DNA from: Manis javanica
Taxonomy: Eukaryota > Chordata > Mammalia > Pholidota > Manidae
NCBI RefSeq assembly: GCF_040802235.1
Contig: NC_133172.1
Span: 57,729,613 to 57,793,612, forward strand
Reading direction: 5' to 3'
Length of the DNA stretch: 64,000 bases
Part shown: positions 1-12,880 of the stretch, piece after piece
Numbering within the stretch: the first letter of the stretch is position 1
Layout of the letters: each line of letters opens with the position of its first letter
The notes under the pieces: generated by a model
The model's input: only the letters and a program-made list of their open reading frames with translations
Databases searched by the model: none
Told to the model about the DNA's origin: nothing
Made by a program: the position numbers and the translations under genes

Positions 1-3000
1 AAAGAAAGAGGGAGTCAGAAGGTTCATATGAGCAACAAAGACACATGGGCTGGAAGGTGCGCCTCCAGTGGGTAACACGACAGCTTGGTGGGTAAAAGTG
101 ATTCACAGAATGAGAAAATTGTTCCCTTTCCCAATCTTTTTTATCCTCAGATATAATCAGGAGGAAATCTCAGTTTGGTACAAATATGTCTTTATGACCT
201 CTGGACACTTTCCTGAAGCTAAAATTTGATAATATGCCTTCATTTAATTTTATTTCTTTTCATGTGTCTCCTTAAATGAAGTGACTCTGGCTTCCTATTT
301 ATGGCCGTGAAACAAATCTTCCTTTTAAAATAAATGTATTTAATTTTGATTTTTTGAAATGAATCGTCTTAAAGGGAAAAATTAAGTAACACAAAAGGTA
401 CAAGGAGATGGCAAATATTGTGAATGTAATACGCGAATGGCTGGAATTTTGGATGCAATGACTTAAAGAAAAATTATTCTCAGCCTAGAGTAGAGAAGTT
501 GCATGATTGCGTGAGTGTGATTGTTGTTCGTTTTGTATTTTCATCCCACTGAACAAGTACTGAATAAAAATGAGGGAGATTTCTCAGGAAGCTGCAGTTT
601 CATTCCCACAATAATATCATTAGTTTCCTCGAGCAGATTCTTTGGATGACTAAGAATACTTCGAACCAAAACTGCAGGCCCAAGCTCAGAAGGCCTAATT
701 AAAGTAGGATTCTTGCCCCAGTGGGGAACACTAGTCCTTTTGTTAGCATCCCACGGGAGAAGAAACACCTCCACTGAAATCAGTTTCCTTCTTTCTCCCG
801 CTGCAGTTCCACCACTTTTTCATTAGCTAACCCAGTTAGAACCCTTTTTTACTGAAGTCATAAATCTCTGCCACTCTCGATAAGCATAAAGTAAATAACT
901 GTATTCTGTGTCTGTCTAGAAAAATTTTAAACCTTTTTGTTGTTTGTTTTTGCAGTTTATGGAACTCAGAGCTCAGTCAACACTCATACTTTTGGATTTT
1001 GGATTTTTTCCCCCCTTTTCTCATCTATCATTTGTCTATAAAAACAACACTTCTTTTAGGAAGAAAATAACCAATGCATGTCCCCAATATTAATCATAAT
1101 CAAATTATGCTTTTTCTTCCTATTTTTGAGTGATTTAAGGTAATAGGAAAAGCTTGATCAATGTATTAAAATCTACCTCTGCCATAACTGGTTGAACGGC
1201 CTGGGACACCTACATGCTGACTCAAACCCAGGCCTAGATTATCAACTGAGGAAACAGACCTCATAGAATTTTGGTGCAAAATATAGTAAGAAATTTAATA
1301 GACAATGTTCAGCACAGTGCTTGGCACAGGGTATACGTTCATTAATATTAGTTGTTCATATTGTATAAATAAAGTGGTAATATTTTTTGCTCCTTGGTAG
1401 TCAGCAAATGCTTAACCCAACATTTCCCATGTTAAACTAATTAAAAGAAACATACCTTATCCTGTGATTGATTTTCAAACTCATTTAGTACTCATTTCTC
1501 TATGGTTTAATTTAATTAAGTTGAACAGCATATCAAATATTGATTTTAATAAAATCTTGATTAAGATTCAAGCAATTATCAAATATAATTTTTCATACCA
1601 TTCCTGCATTTCAATGGACCCAACCTGAAAATGAATTTGCTTTTAAAACAAAGAAGTGATTTCATATACATATATCTCAAGCCATATCAAAATATATGTA
1701 TCTCAGGCCATTTTCATAAATAAAGAAAATATGGCCCCCAAAACCTTTTATTAGCAAATATAAGCAGCAACCTCTAACCAAGGTTTTTTAAACCTTAAAC
1801 CAGTTACTCACCTCATCTCCAATCAGTAGTGGAAAGGGAAAACAAAATAGAATTCCTCTGATAAACATTAATTTAGCAACTACTGTGTATAAGGCACTGT
1901 CCTATATTGTCCAACGTATGTAGAGATAAGCAAAAGAAAATCCTACAGCCAGTTTTAATGGTGTGGAAAAACTCGGCTGCACATGGAAGTCTTTAATTTC
2001 GTTAAGTAATAACCAGAAAATCACATGTATTCCAACTCCTAAAATCACTCTGTTGTGTAATTTATGTGTATAGACTTGTTCTTAGGAGAAGATAATGTAA
2101 ATGTGATGGTACAAATTATCAATAGTATCACATTAGCAACTAACCATAATAAGACAGTAAGTTAAATATTTGGTTTGATAGTTTTAAAGTGCTGAACACC
2201 CTTTCAGCCAATAGCTATTACAACAGCACCACCTAGAGGAACCTGAAAGGTAGCACAGGGTCATTTCCCCCAACTTGCCATTCTTCCTATTTGGGCAGAA
2301 GGCAAGTTAGCTACTGAGTTTCACTATCTTACATCATTTAAAGCATTTCAATTCTATTCACATCATTTATCATCTATTCATATATTGAAATTTTTATGAA
2401 ATAGTTAAATGAAACTGAATATTCCAAAAATCACAATGCAAGTGAGCAGACAATGCCAAGTTTCCTCCTGGAACGGGAGGTGGTACTGGGTGTGTGCTGG
2501 CGCACCCAAGGTCCTCGGACATTATGACATGAGCCACAGCTGTCCCCTCGCCCTGACACACACACCTTATCCTGTTTTGATCCCAGACACATGAGCAACT
2601 AAGCAGACTGGACATTTGGTAACACTTCAAGGTCATTCCTGAGCTACTGTCCAACCGTAATTTAGAGAAGTTGAGAAGAAATTAACTTTCTACTCTTAAA
2701 ATAGTTTACACCAGCTAATTCACTTACTAATTCCCTTCCACTGGCCAAAGGTGAATCAGTGTTCTGTGAGAGGGGTTGAAAGAGAAACAACAAAACATTT
2801 CCCATTTTTGATGGTTCTCATTCTCTCTTGCATTATTTTTTGTAATTTTTCTCAGAAACTGTTTTGCAAGCATATTGAAAGTGTTAAAACTTAGATAACA
2901 AATTAAGCCAGCCCTTCATAGGAACTAGCAGTCTCTTTGTGTTACTTGGTTTAAGAATTTCCACCAACTTTGCTGACTCTCCACTGACTGACTGCAACTT

Positions 3001-3364
3001 CGCCAAGGAATGGCAAAAATGCACATCCAATATGGGCGGGGCCAGGGGAGCGCATGAGGGGCACTCTTCTTCATTTCCACTGGAGGGCGCTGTCTGCCCC
3101 CGCGAGAAGGGACTGATTCACATTCTGCCAGGCAAGGCGTTAAATGTAGAAATCTGAATTAACCTGAACTTTGAAGTCAGTTTCCACCTGGCTATACTAG
3201 TAAAGGGGTAGAGGGAAGTGGATCATTCCTGGAGATTTTCTAAATTTCAGGTAAGGCACTCAGGCCCAACTGACCAAAGGAATATTAGTTTTGCCTAGAG
3301 AAATCTTTTCCTATTCTGTATGCTAAAGTCATACCAAACTGTAGTAATTGTAGTCTCTTTGAAC
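1..3364. other. AT-rich intergenic DNA, no gene seen
   Basis: No open frame here resembles a known protein and I see no RNA gene. A stretch near 1290-1350 looks like the tail of a MIR/L2 element (cagtgcttggcacagggta), and 1870-1930 may be another. A CTCF-like motif is listed separately. The rest is unassigned. Confidence 0.6.
3077..3091 (+). promoter_or_regulatory. CTCF-like motif
   Basis: The sequence CCACTGGAGGGCGCT fits the CTCF core (CCASYAGRKGGCGC type) with one clear mismatch, G in place of the central A. It lies in a local GC-rich patch (3030-3110) within otherwise AT-rich DNA. This is motif evidence only; occupancy is not shown. Confidence 0.35.
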
Positions 3365-3660
3365 TCCATTTTCTTGTACATGCTTTTCCCTCGACTCTCC
3401 TTACATGCCTATTTACCTAACAAGTGTCTGATTCTCCTCTGAGACTCAGCTTAGGTATCACTAACTACAGGACCCCTTCCAGGGCTCTGGGTCAAGATGG
3501 CTTCCTATGTGCCCCCACTGCAACCTATACTTCTCCCATGAGGAAACTTGGTGCAGTTTTGAAATTACTTGTTTATTAGTCATATCCCCAACTAGGCTGT
3601 AGTTGGCATAAAAGTAGGAGATATTTTTATCTTACTCAGTTGTGTTCCCTGCATTCCTAT
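3365..3660 (+). repeat. L2-like LINE fragment
   Basis: A C/T-rich passage (acatgcttttccctcgac ... gaccccttccagggctctg) is followed by the 'gctgtagttggcataaaag' type of ending. It resembles the 3' part of ancient L2 elements. It is old and diverged, so the limits are approximate. Confidence 0.45.
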
Positions 3661-4984
3661 GGTTCTGGCTCAAATACTCCATTAATATTGTCAAAAGTAT
3701 GATTGCCCTATGTAAGTATGGCTTATCTTGGAAAGGAAACAGATGTTCCATACAGTCTCCATTTCTTTGCCTTCCAAACATGTGCCTCAGTAACCCCATC
3801 TTGCTTTCTCACTTACCTTATTCTTTTAATCCCTAAAGTGGTCAGAAGAAAAGCCCAAGATTCTGCAAGGGAAGATGCTTCTTGCTAGTCAAGGTTTATG
3901 GCAATTCCACTTGGCCATCTCTTCACCATCTCCAGACTTGTTCGAGGGTCTGCGGAAAACCCATCTCAACTCTTGAGTCAGCTGAAAGAGAAGCAGTCAA
4001 CTAAAGTATTTACAGAAGGGATGTCTGGGATGTCTGGTGTGCTATTGTGAAGTAGCAGTCAACTGTGAAATGAGACCCCTTCCTCTTTCCAAGCAGGTAA
4101 TAAGGTTCTCTTCACCACTGTATACACTTAGCATAACAGCACAGAAGGAAGATAAACGAGTTCAACTTTGTTTCTGGCTTCACTACTTACTATGGCTATG
4201 GAAGGACTCTGATATTTCGGAACTAGAACATAAGGCCATCTATGTAACTTGAAGAGTATACAGTAGGCACTATAGAGTCAAAGCCATTCTGGGAAGTTCC
4301 AAACTGGTATGAAATGAGATCTACCACTCCAGATCCTGATTCTATCATTTGATTTCTTGGCATCAAAGACAGATCTGCAAAATAGACATAAATCTGCTGA
4401 GCCCAAGAGGTCACTGTGAGAGCAATTAAGACAGGGCACACGGAAGAACGTGGAAAACTATGCCCAGCCAATAAAAATGAGAGACTATTCAGTGTTAATA
4501 CAACAGCTGCAGACTGCCCCCATCATCCAATTGCCATTATCCTTAGTTTATAAAGGTCTGGAGAGATTTGTTCACAATTTACATCCTGATATTGATTTAA
4601 TTAAGAAATAAAAAAACTTACAGAAAATTAGCCTGATATATATTAAATAATCCAGTAGAGCCTGAGACTAAAAGCCAGGTAGAAATCATTTAGCATTTAA
4701 TAAAAGGGAAACATATATAGTTAGTTGTGCTGTTTTATTTCATACTTATAATTGTGTAGATGGGAATATACAGAGTATGATGAGTAATCATTTTTAGCAA
4801 TTACCTTAGATAAACTTCACAGTGTTTCTTCAAAAAAATGTTTTTAAAATTACAGGCAAATGGCAGGATGAGAATTCTCCAAAACTGACCAAAGACATCA
4901 AGCCACAGTTTAGAGGTACAAGGAACCCGTAACAGGATAAACACAAAAACCACACAAAATGAAACTGCAACATGACCGATACAG
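3661..4984. other. Intergenic DNA, nothing recognised
   Basis: I see no gene, RNA or confident repeat. Open frames here are short and without recognisable domains. The right end may already belong to the flank of the antisense L1 that becomes clear near 4985. Confidence 0.5.
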
Positions 4985-7289
4985 TTTCTCCACATCTTCA
5001 CCAACACTTTCTGGCATCTCTATTTTTTTATTTTAGCCATTCCAATAGGTGTGCAGTGCTATCTCATTGTACTTTTAATTTGCATTTCCCTAATGGCTAA
5101 TTATTAATTTGTTTACAATGTGTTTAGTTGCCATCTGCCTGTCCTCTTCAGTGGAATGTCTTTGGCCTATTTTCTAATTGGATCATTTGATTTTTGAATT
5201 TTGAGAGTTCTTTAAGTATTTTTGGTACTAGTCCTTTATCAGATACATGGTGTGCAAATATTTACCCCAGTCTGCAGCTTGTCTCATTCTCTTAATAGGA
5301 TCTTCACAGAGCAGTTTTTAACCTCTTGGAGTCTAATTTATCAATTTTTCTTTTTATAGATTGTTTTCGGTGCCAAGTCTAAGAACTCTTCGACTAACTC
5401 TTAAAGATTTTTTTTTCTCAGTTGTATAGTTTTACTTTTTACATTTCAAGTCTGTGATCCATTTTGAGTTAATCTGTATCTAAAGTGTGAGCTCTAAGTC
5501 AAGGATTCTTGTTTTGTTTTGGTTTGGGTTGGTTTGGTTCAGTTTGTTTTATTCACGGATACTGAATTTCTCCAGCACCATTTATAGAAAAAGCTATACT
5601 TCCTCCATTGAATACTTCCGCATCTTTGTCAAAAATCAGTTGTGTATATTGTCTGGGACAATTTAAAAGAGTTCTCTATTCTGTTGCATTGTTCTATGTG
5701 TTCACCTCTCCACCAATCCCACACCAATACCATTACTGGGTCTATATAATGGGTCTTGAAATTCAGTGCAATGATTCCTCCAAATGTATTCTTTCTCAAA
5801 AATGTTTTATCTGTTATGTTTCCTTTGCTTTTCAAGGTAAATATTAGAATGGCCTTCTCTATATCTGCAAACAAATCTTGCTGGAATTTTGGCAGTAATT
5901 GTGTTCATTAAGCCTGTACATCCATTTGGGGAGAACTGATATCTGCCCTTTTACTTTGAACTTATTTTCTGTCATCAGTAGTTTGTAGTTTTCAGCACAC
6001 AAGTCCTATGCATGTTTGTTAGATTTATACCTAAGAATTTCATTCCTAGTTGTTTTATAGATTCCTTGGCATCTTCTACATGGTCAATCATGTAATCCCT
6101 AAATAGGGCAGTTTTATTTCTTCATTTCCATGTTTGCCTTTTATTTACTTTTCTTGCCTTATTGCACTGGCTAGAAGCTCCAGCACTCTGTTAAACAAGA
6201 GTACTGAGAAATGACATCCTTTCTTTGTTCCCAATTTTAGGAGGAAAGTATTTAGTCTTTCAACATTAAGAGTGTTATCTGTAGCTTTTTTGTAGATGCT
6301 CTTTATAAAGTTATGGAAGTTCCCTTATTCCTAAGTTGCTGTTTTTTAAAAATCATGAATATTAAATTTTGCAAATTCCTTTTCTGCATCAACTGATGTA
6401 ATTGTGATTACTTTTTCTTCTTTAGCCTGCTAATACAGTGGATTATACTGACTGATTTTTGAATGTTGAACCAGCCTTGCAAACCTGGGATAAACTCCAG
6501 CTGGTAATGATATATGATTCTTTTATATACTACTAATTCTATTAGCTAATATTTTGTTAAGGATTTTTCATGTATTTCACAGAGGATATTGGTCCATTGT
6601 TTCCTTTCTTCTATTTTTTTTTTTTGTACTGTCCTTGTCTGGTTTTATTTTCAGAGTAATGCTAACTTCATAAAATGATTGGGAAGATTTACTCCTCCTA
6701 TTTTCTGAAAGAGATATTTATAAATCACATATAAAACACAGAATTCTCCAGGGAATCTCCAGTGGAGATTTTTGGGGGTAATTTTTGAATTATGAATTCA
6801 GTGTCTTTCATAACATGGGCTATTTATTTCAAATTGGGTGAATTTTTGTGGTGGATGGTTTTAAAGAATTGGTCCATTTATCTGAGTTGTCATCTGTACA
6901 TGGAGTTGTTCACTGTGTTCTCTATCTTTTTTATATCTGCAGGGTGTGTAGTGGCGTTCCATGTTCAATTCCTGGTGCTGCTAATTTGTGGCAGGGGACG
7001 GGTCTCCCTTTTGTCTTCGCCTCTGCCTTGTTAGAAGTTTGCCGATTTTATTGAGCTTTTCAAAGAACAAATGCTTTGATTGATTTTTCTCAATTGTCTG
7101 TTTTAAACTTTATTAATTTCTGCTCTTACCTTTATGACTTACCTTCTTCTGCTTACTTTGGGATTTTTTTTGCTCTTCTTTTTCCAAGTACTTGCTGTGA
7201 GAACACACATTAAGATGTTTCCTCTTTTCTAATGTAAGCACTTGGTGCTATAAATTTCCCTCTCACCACTTATTTAGTCAAACCCCACA

Positions 7290-7704
7290 GTTGTTTTTTT
7301 TTTTGAGAGGGCATCTCTCATATTTGTTGATCAAATTGTTGTTAACAACAATAAAATTCTGTATAGGGGACTCAATGCACAATCATTAATCAACCCCAAG
7401 CCTAATTCTCAACAGTCTCCAATCTTCTGAAGCATAACGAACAAGTTCTTACATAGTGAATAAGTTCTTACATGATGAACAGTGCAAGGGCAGTCATATC
7501 ACAGAAACTTTTGGTTTTGATCACGCATCATGAACTATAAACAATCAGGTCAGATATGATTATTCATTTGATTTTTATACTTGATTTATATGTGAATCCC
7601 ACATTTCTCCCTTATTATATTTTTTTAATAAAATGCTGAAGTGGTAGGTAAATGCAAGATAAAGGTAGAAAACATAATTTAGTGCTGTAAGAGCAAACCC
7701 CACA
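7290..7704 (-). mobile_element. Younger retroposed element nested in the old L1
   Basis: A block starting with a poly-T run (about 7294-7304) and ending at 7693 interrupts the antisense L1. The 11-base word caaaccccaca occurs at 7279-7289 and again at 7694-7704, which is a perfect target-site duplication. The poly-T at the left end means the element was retroposed on the minus strand and truncated at its 5' end. Its body (gagagggcatctctcatatt ... aaaatgctgaagtggtag) matches a repeat I remember as abundant in pangolin genomes. I cannot name its family. Confidence 0.8.
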
Positions 7705-7913
7705 ATTTTGACATGCTATATTTTCATTTTCATTCAGATGAGTTTTTTTTTTTAATTTCCCTTAAGATCTCCTCGGTGACTCATGGATTTAGATATGTGC
7801 TTTTTTTCCAAGTATTTGGAGATTTTCCTATTATCTTTCCATTACTAATTTCTACCTTGACTTCACTGAAGCTGGAGATACACTATATGAAGTTCAGTTC
7901 TTTTAAATTTGTC

Positions 7914-8328
7914 TTATGAGGTTTGTCTTATGACCCAGGATGTGGTCTGTCTTGGTATATGCTCTGCGGGCACTTGAAAAGAAGAGGATTCTGCTGGTGT
8001 TGGTTGAAGTGTTCTATAAATGTCAGCTAGATCCTGCTGGTTGATCATACTGAGGTTTCTATCCCTAGTGATTTTGTCTGTTTCTTCTCTCAATTGTTGA
8101 GAAAGAGGTGCTGAAGTCTTCAACTATCATTGAGAGTATGTCTACCTCTCCTTTCAATTCCATCACTTTTTGTTTTACATAGTTTGCAGCTCTGTTGTTT
8201 GGTATATTCATTTTTAGATTTGCCATGTCTTCTTGATGGAGTGACAATTTTATCATCATATAATGCTCCTCTTTGTATCTGGTAATTTTTTCGGTCTGAA
8301 ATCTATTTATTTCTAATAATAAAACCAC
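7914..8328 (-). pseudogene. L1 ORF2 endonuclease-domain remnant
   Basis: Two overlapping minus-strand frames (8328-8065 and 8123-7914) give fragments with the layout of the L1 ORF2p endonuclease. These include a YVKQ..MELKGEVD stretch, an IVEDFSTSFS segment in the place of the usual GDFNTPLS block, and then DLADIYRTLQP. The two pieces are in different frames, so a frameshift lies between them. This is a dead fragment of the surrounding L1, not a host gene. Confidence 0.75.
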
Positions 8329-8514
8329 TCTTGCTTAGTTTACATGATATCTTCTTCCATCCTTTCCTATTCTACATACCTATATTACTATATTTGAAGT
8401 CAGTTACTTGTACTGCATAGTCAGGTCATGTTTTTTAATCCACTCTGATGATCTCTATCTTTTTAGATACATATAACTGTTTATAGTCAATGTCATTATT
8501 CATATGCTAGAGCG

Positions 8515-9060
8515 GGGGTGGCCATCCAGGCTCCCCACTTGGATTTCACTGAAACTGCTGAGGGTGGGAGGGTGCCTAACTAATTAACAACCAGCCAGAT
8601 GAAACTCCCCACTCCCCACTCAGCCTTGACAGATGGAGAAAGCTGCAGCACAGCGAGAGAGGCAGTCTACACTCTCCACTTGACCTTGGCTAGTTGTCTT
8701 CTGTACTACTTGGCTGGAGAAAAGTGGTTATTTTCTAAGAATTTCTATCTTGTTGGCTTGCTCTTTCCAGTCCTTTGGCTAGAAAATTGGCTTTTGCCAA
8801 AGTTTTTAAAAAGGTAAGTGCCTATCAGCATTTCTGGTCTTCCAGCTTCTTTATCTCCAAGTGCAGAATATATGAGTCAAAAAGAAACCCAGGTAACTAA
8901 TGATCATGACGTTCCTTGAGTCCCAAGGTCCCTAGACAATTTGACTGATTCTCTCCATCTTTCAGACTCTTGCTGTGTTTGTGTAATTTCTAGAGTTTTT
9001 AGTTATATTAAGTGGGAGGAACAGGGAAAAGCACATCTACTCCATTTTCCCAGAAACAGA
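8515..9060. repeat. Unclassified block inside the L1
   Basis: This segment begins near 'gagcgggggtggccatcc' and ends near 'tccattttcccagaaacag'. It does not read like ORF2. The L1-like text just left of it (about 8430-8510) and just right of it (about 9090-9140) seems to cover the same part of ORF2. It may be another transposon, an LTR fragment, or a second L1 piece brought in by rearrangement. Confidence 0.35.
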
Positions 9061-9519
9061 AATCACTAATAATTTTTTAATTCTGAAATTCTTTTAATTG
9101 GTGTGCTTATTTATATTTAATGTAATCAGTGATATACAAGGATTTCATTCTACATCATTTGTCTTCTAATTGTTCCATTTGTTTTTCATCCCACTGTTTT
9201 TAGACTTGAACAATTTTCAGTACTAGCTTCTAATTTATCTATTGTGTTTTACTCTACCAGTATACTTTTCTACTTGGTGCTCTAGAGATTAATATCTCAT
9301 TTTTCAGTCTCCTTAGAATCGGTACTTGAACACTTCAAGTGGAATATAAGCTCCTTACCCTCAAATAGGTCCCACATTACTTTCTACTCACCCCCACATT
9401 ATGTTCTAGTTATTTTACATGTTACATTTCCATAGTTTGAAAACCCTGAACAATGTTGTAATTTTTGTTTTTAACCACCCAACATATTTTGAAGACTGAA
9501 GAGAGGAGGAACAGTCTGT

Positions 9520-9690
9520 TATAAGGGTCAGCAAATTTTTTCAGTAAAGGGCCAGATAATAAATATTTTAAGCTTTTCAGGCCATACAGCATGGGAGTAA
9601 AGGTTGGGAATGGCCATGTGGAAGCTTCTGGAATGCGGACATGTTCTATTTCTTGAGCTTTTTGGGAGTTACACAAAAGTTCATTTTGAG
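9520..9690 (+). mobile_element. hAT-like non-autonomous DNA transposon fragment
   Basis: The run 'agggtcagcaaatttttt' followed by 'agtaaagggccagataat' and 'aggccatacag' matches the left end of a common mammalian hAT-Charlie-type MER element. The right terminus is not clear, so only part remains. Confidence 0.65.
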
Positions 9691-10059
9691 GTGGCAGCTC
9701 ACTGATTGTATGTTTTGTTTTATGGATCTAACTTATTAATAACTCACCCATTTAATTTTTATTTTGTGCGCCTAACTTTCTGTGTATTATACCTATCAAT
9801 GAAAGGAATTTTGAAACTAAATAGATCAGAGAGCTGAAGAAACACAAATCAGAGATCTTGAAACTAGATTATCAGCAAAGTGTATGGGATTTATTGCTTC
9901 CTTCAGCCCTTCCTTGTTTGAAAAAAATTAATAGATGAGGAAATATTTACAGTTTTCCCTCTACCCTGAGATGCTGAGAATATCTAGTTCAGTCTACTGA
10001 GAAGGTAACTTTTTGGCTGGAGCTGAAGTTTCAAAATGGAAACTGAAGAAAATGAGATC

Positions 10060-10350
10060 AGAAGTAGTGCATTACATTAAATGAATATTCCAACTGAGTA
10101 ACAGGAGGAAGGGACTAGGAGAAGAGAAAGATGTTCTTAAATGAGAAAGTCAACAATACAAGTTTTGGATATTCTTCTAAGAAGGGGATGTCGGAAAAGG
10201 AGATTGAAGAGAATGTAAAGAAGGGACAGAGGAAAGAAGGGGAGAAAGTAGAAAGGCATAGGCTAGAGAAAGAGAAAAATGAAGGAGAGAGGGGAGAAAC
10301 GGAATGAAGGGAAGAAGAAAGGATGATCTAAGGAAACGACGAGACACAAG
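10060..10350. repeat. Purine-rich low-complexity tract
   Basis: The + strand is strongly A/G-rich over nearly 300 bases (ggaggaagggactaggag ... gaagggaagaagaaagg) without a fixed repeat unit. It could adopt triplex or other non-B structure. No gene is seen. Confidence 0.6.
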
Positions 10351-10364
10351 AAAGAAATGTGGTT

Positions 10365-10580
10365 AAATGACCCATATTGAGCATCTGGTACAAGCCAGGC
10401 ATTTACTCAAAATATCATTTAACCTCCCATCAACCCACTAAGGTAGATATTACCTTTCCAATTTTATAAATGAGCAAACAGAAGCTCTGGGAATTTATTT
10501 TACTCAAAGAAACACACCTAGAAATATCAACCCTAGATGCATACAACTCCAAATTCTGTGCTCTCAGACCTGATTCCAAC
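10365..10580 (-). repeat. MIR SINE fragment, minus orientation
   Basis: The order 'gagcatctggtacaagccaggc', then 'aggtagatattacc', 'ttttataaatgagcaaaca' and 'ctctcagacctgattcc' follows the reverse complement of MIR. Confidence 0.7.
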
Positions 10581-10599
10581 AGGGAGGATTCCCTTACAG

Positions 10600-12880
10600 G
10601 AAGTAAATGCTTATGTTACACCTGAGTCCTGGAAATAATTACCCTAGAGGGTGCCTTTGTCCTAAGAAGTTACTGATCTTCTGAAACCATAATTCCATAG
10701 TTCTATGGCACTGGGTCATATTATATGGAATACTTATTAGTATCACTGACATCCTCTAATTCTGCCTTACTATTGAGGGGCATTATCAAAGAATTTAGTG
10801 TACACTTTCTGAAGTTAAACTAGTAAAGTACTAGAAGTTCTGTTTGAGTTGACAAATAATGCCTTATCTTGTAAGAAAATGCACATAAAATACATTCCAT
10901 GGCCCAGTTTATAGTATTTGCCAACTAATCAGGAATGCCAAAGATACATGGGGTGGTACAGAAAATCACAAGAGAAAACAATATTATCAACTAACCTGGA
11001 TTTCTGCAGGCTAAACAGAAATCAGTAACAAATTATGAAAGAGAAAGAGAGATGTTAGAAGAAAATCATCTCATTTTGACCAAATTATGTGAAGAATAGA
11101 GGACTTTGTCTCTTCATATACCACAAATTTAAGGGTCACCTCAGAAAACTTTCAAGAATTATTTACTAGTTCTTTCACTTAAGTTCGAAGTTATTTAGCA
11201 CTTACTATAGGTCAAAAGAGGTTAAGGGGGTGCCAGAATGGAAGAGGGTAATTCACATGTCTTGAGAATGGGATAGGCAACATGTCAGCGTACTTTATGT
11301 AGCACAGCTCTGGATATTCATTATAGTCCCAAAAAGGCCTAAAAATTAAACCAAGCTACCTCCAAGGAATAATTAAAAGTGAAAATCGATACAGAGAAAA
11401 TGGCTCATATTCTCCTCATTGATTTTCTGTGCACAGTGAGTCAAACTTGACTATGGGTTGGAAGTCAGTTTGGCGACTTCTTATTACTTTTTCAGCAGTT
11501 GGATACTCCTGTCAGTGCCCTTCAGGCTGGAGTCTTTCTTTGCTCTAATCACAGCTGTCAGTTATTGAACGAGTTTGACACCCTGACTCCAGAAACGAGA
11601 GGATTCACACTCCATGCATATGCAGTCAGTTCCTTCATTAAAGCTGACTGACGTTAACAAATATGGCGCACAGCCACTGATATTTATAAGCAAAACAAAC
11701 GGCTACACAATCAAGTGGGACTTCCCGGATCATAAACAGTCAGATAGCCCAAGAACCAACGTTTATACAATTTGACCAGTAGTACTGTACATACCTGTAT
11801 TTTTATTACTTAAAATGGTGGATATAGGCAATTAGTCAAGATCCAGATCTGCACACATTTGCACACATACGCATGCACACACATGCACACCAGACTCCTC
11901 CCCCATCACTTTAGCTGTACAATCCAAATCATTTTGGTAGGAGTTCCAGGTGTTGAGTGACCAGGGGAACTGATTAACTATTGCGACCTGGATTTCTGAG
12001 AAGCGTAAGTTTCCTGGAGGACAAGGGAGAGAACAGTACCAGAATCTCCTCCCCAGCCACATACACACAAAAACTGAAGACGAACTAGAGCTTTTCACAG
12101 TGTGTCTGTACTTAACTCAATATCCTAAAATTATAAACGCTACGTTGAAATGCATCATCTAGTCCAAAGTTACTGAGTTCAAAACTGTTTCAGAGCATCC
12201 GTGCCAGGGGCCCACTCAGAATCTAGATGGCATTACTCGCAATAAGTATGCCTTGTCTGGCGGTGAGGCTGCTTTCAGGAAATGGAAGCACAAACTGAGT
12301 CAGCATTACGGGGAGTCATTATAGCTTCGTCAGTCCCTAGGGAGATGCATTCCTAACCTACCACTTGTATCTAGTAATCAAGGTTTGCCCTCTTCAAATC
12401 CCAGGACTTTATGGCTCCAGCCACAAAATGTTTCTGCTACACTTCACACAATACTTGTTCTCTGCCTTTCAGGCTACAAAGATATTATCGACGCCCTTCA
12501 AAAGGTCAAGTCACTTCTGACCATCCCTAATTGATCTTTAACTTCGGTTTCCTCCATCCGTTCCTGAAAGACCCAGTGGAATGCTGTTCTGCGATAATAT
12601 GTAGAACCGCCGGCACTACCACCTGCAATTTGTCAGCAACTCAGAACGGTTGACACATAATGACCAAAAAAGAAAGATCCTAACGGCTTCAACAAAAATA
12701 CTGCTAGGTGGTCAACCCTTCAACAGCGTGACCACCAGTCAGGGATGCTACAGCTGGATGGGCTCCTGAGATGTCCGATGGCGCTTACCCTACAGTTCAG
12801 GGAGCGGGGAGATTCGAATTACCAAATGTATACAGGATTGTACTGTTCGGTGCTGCGATGTATTTCCTCGTTAATAAACA
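10600..12880. other. Upstream flank of DYNLRB2, no gene seen
   Basis: No exon or RNA gene is recognisable. A short imperfect CA-rich patch lies at about 11850-11895. Much of 11400-12800 does not read as a repeat I know, so upstream regulatory elements of DYNLRB2 could sit here, but nothing in the sequence proves it. Confidence 0.5.

Larger units (their letters stand above)
4985..9420 (-). mobile_element. Old L1 retrotransposon copy, minus strand, interrupted
   Basis: The + strand reads as antisense L1, from a phrase typical of the L1 3' region (gtttctccacatcttcacc) near 4985 through stretches matching antisense ORF2. The minus strand near 7914-8328 still encodes pieces of the ORF2 endonuclease domain. 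All frames are broken by stops and frameshifts, and no complete ORF survives. The copy is split by a younger insertion at 7290-7704 and by an unassigned block at about 8515-9060. L1-like sequence seems to resume at about 9090-9420. The divergence suggests an L1M-class element that predates the nested insertion. Confidence 0.8.

Noticed and set aside
2222-2250. Second possible CTCF-type site (ccacctagaggaa)
   Set aside because: It needs an extra base in the core and lacks the GGCGC end, so the match is too weak.
12800-12830. tRNA-like word 'gattcgaatt'
   Set aside because: No cloverleaf arms or A/B box pair surround it.
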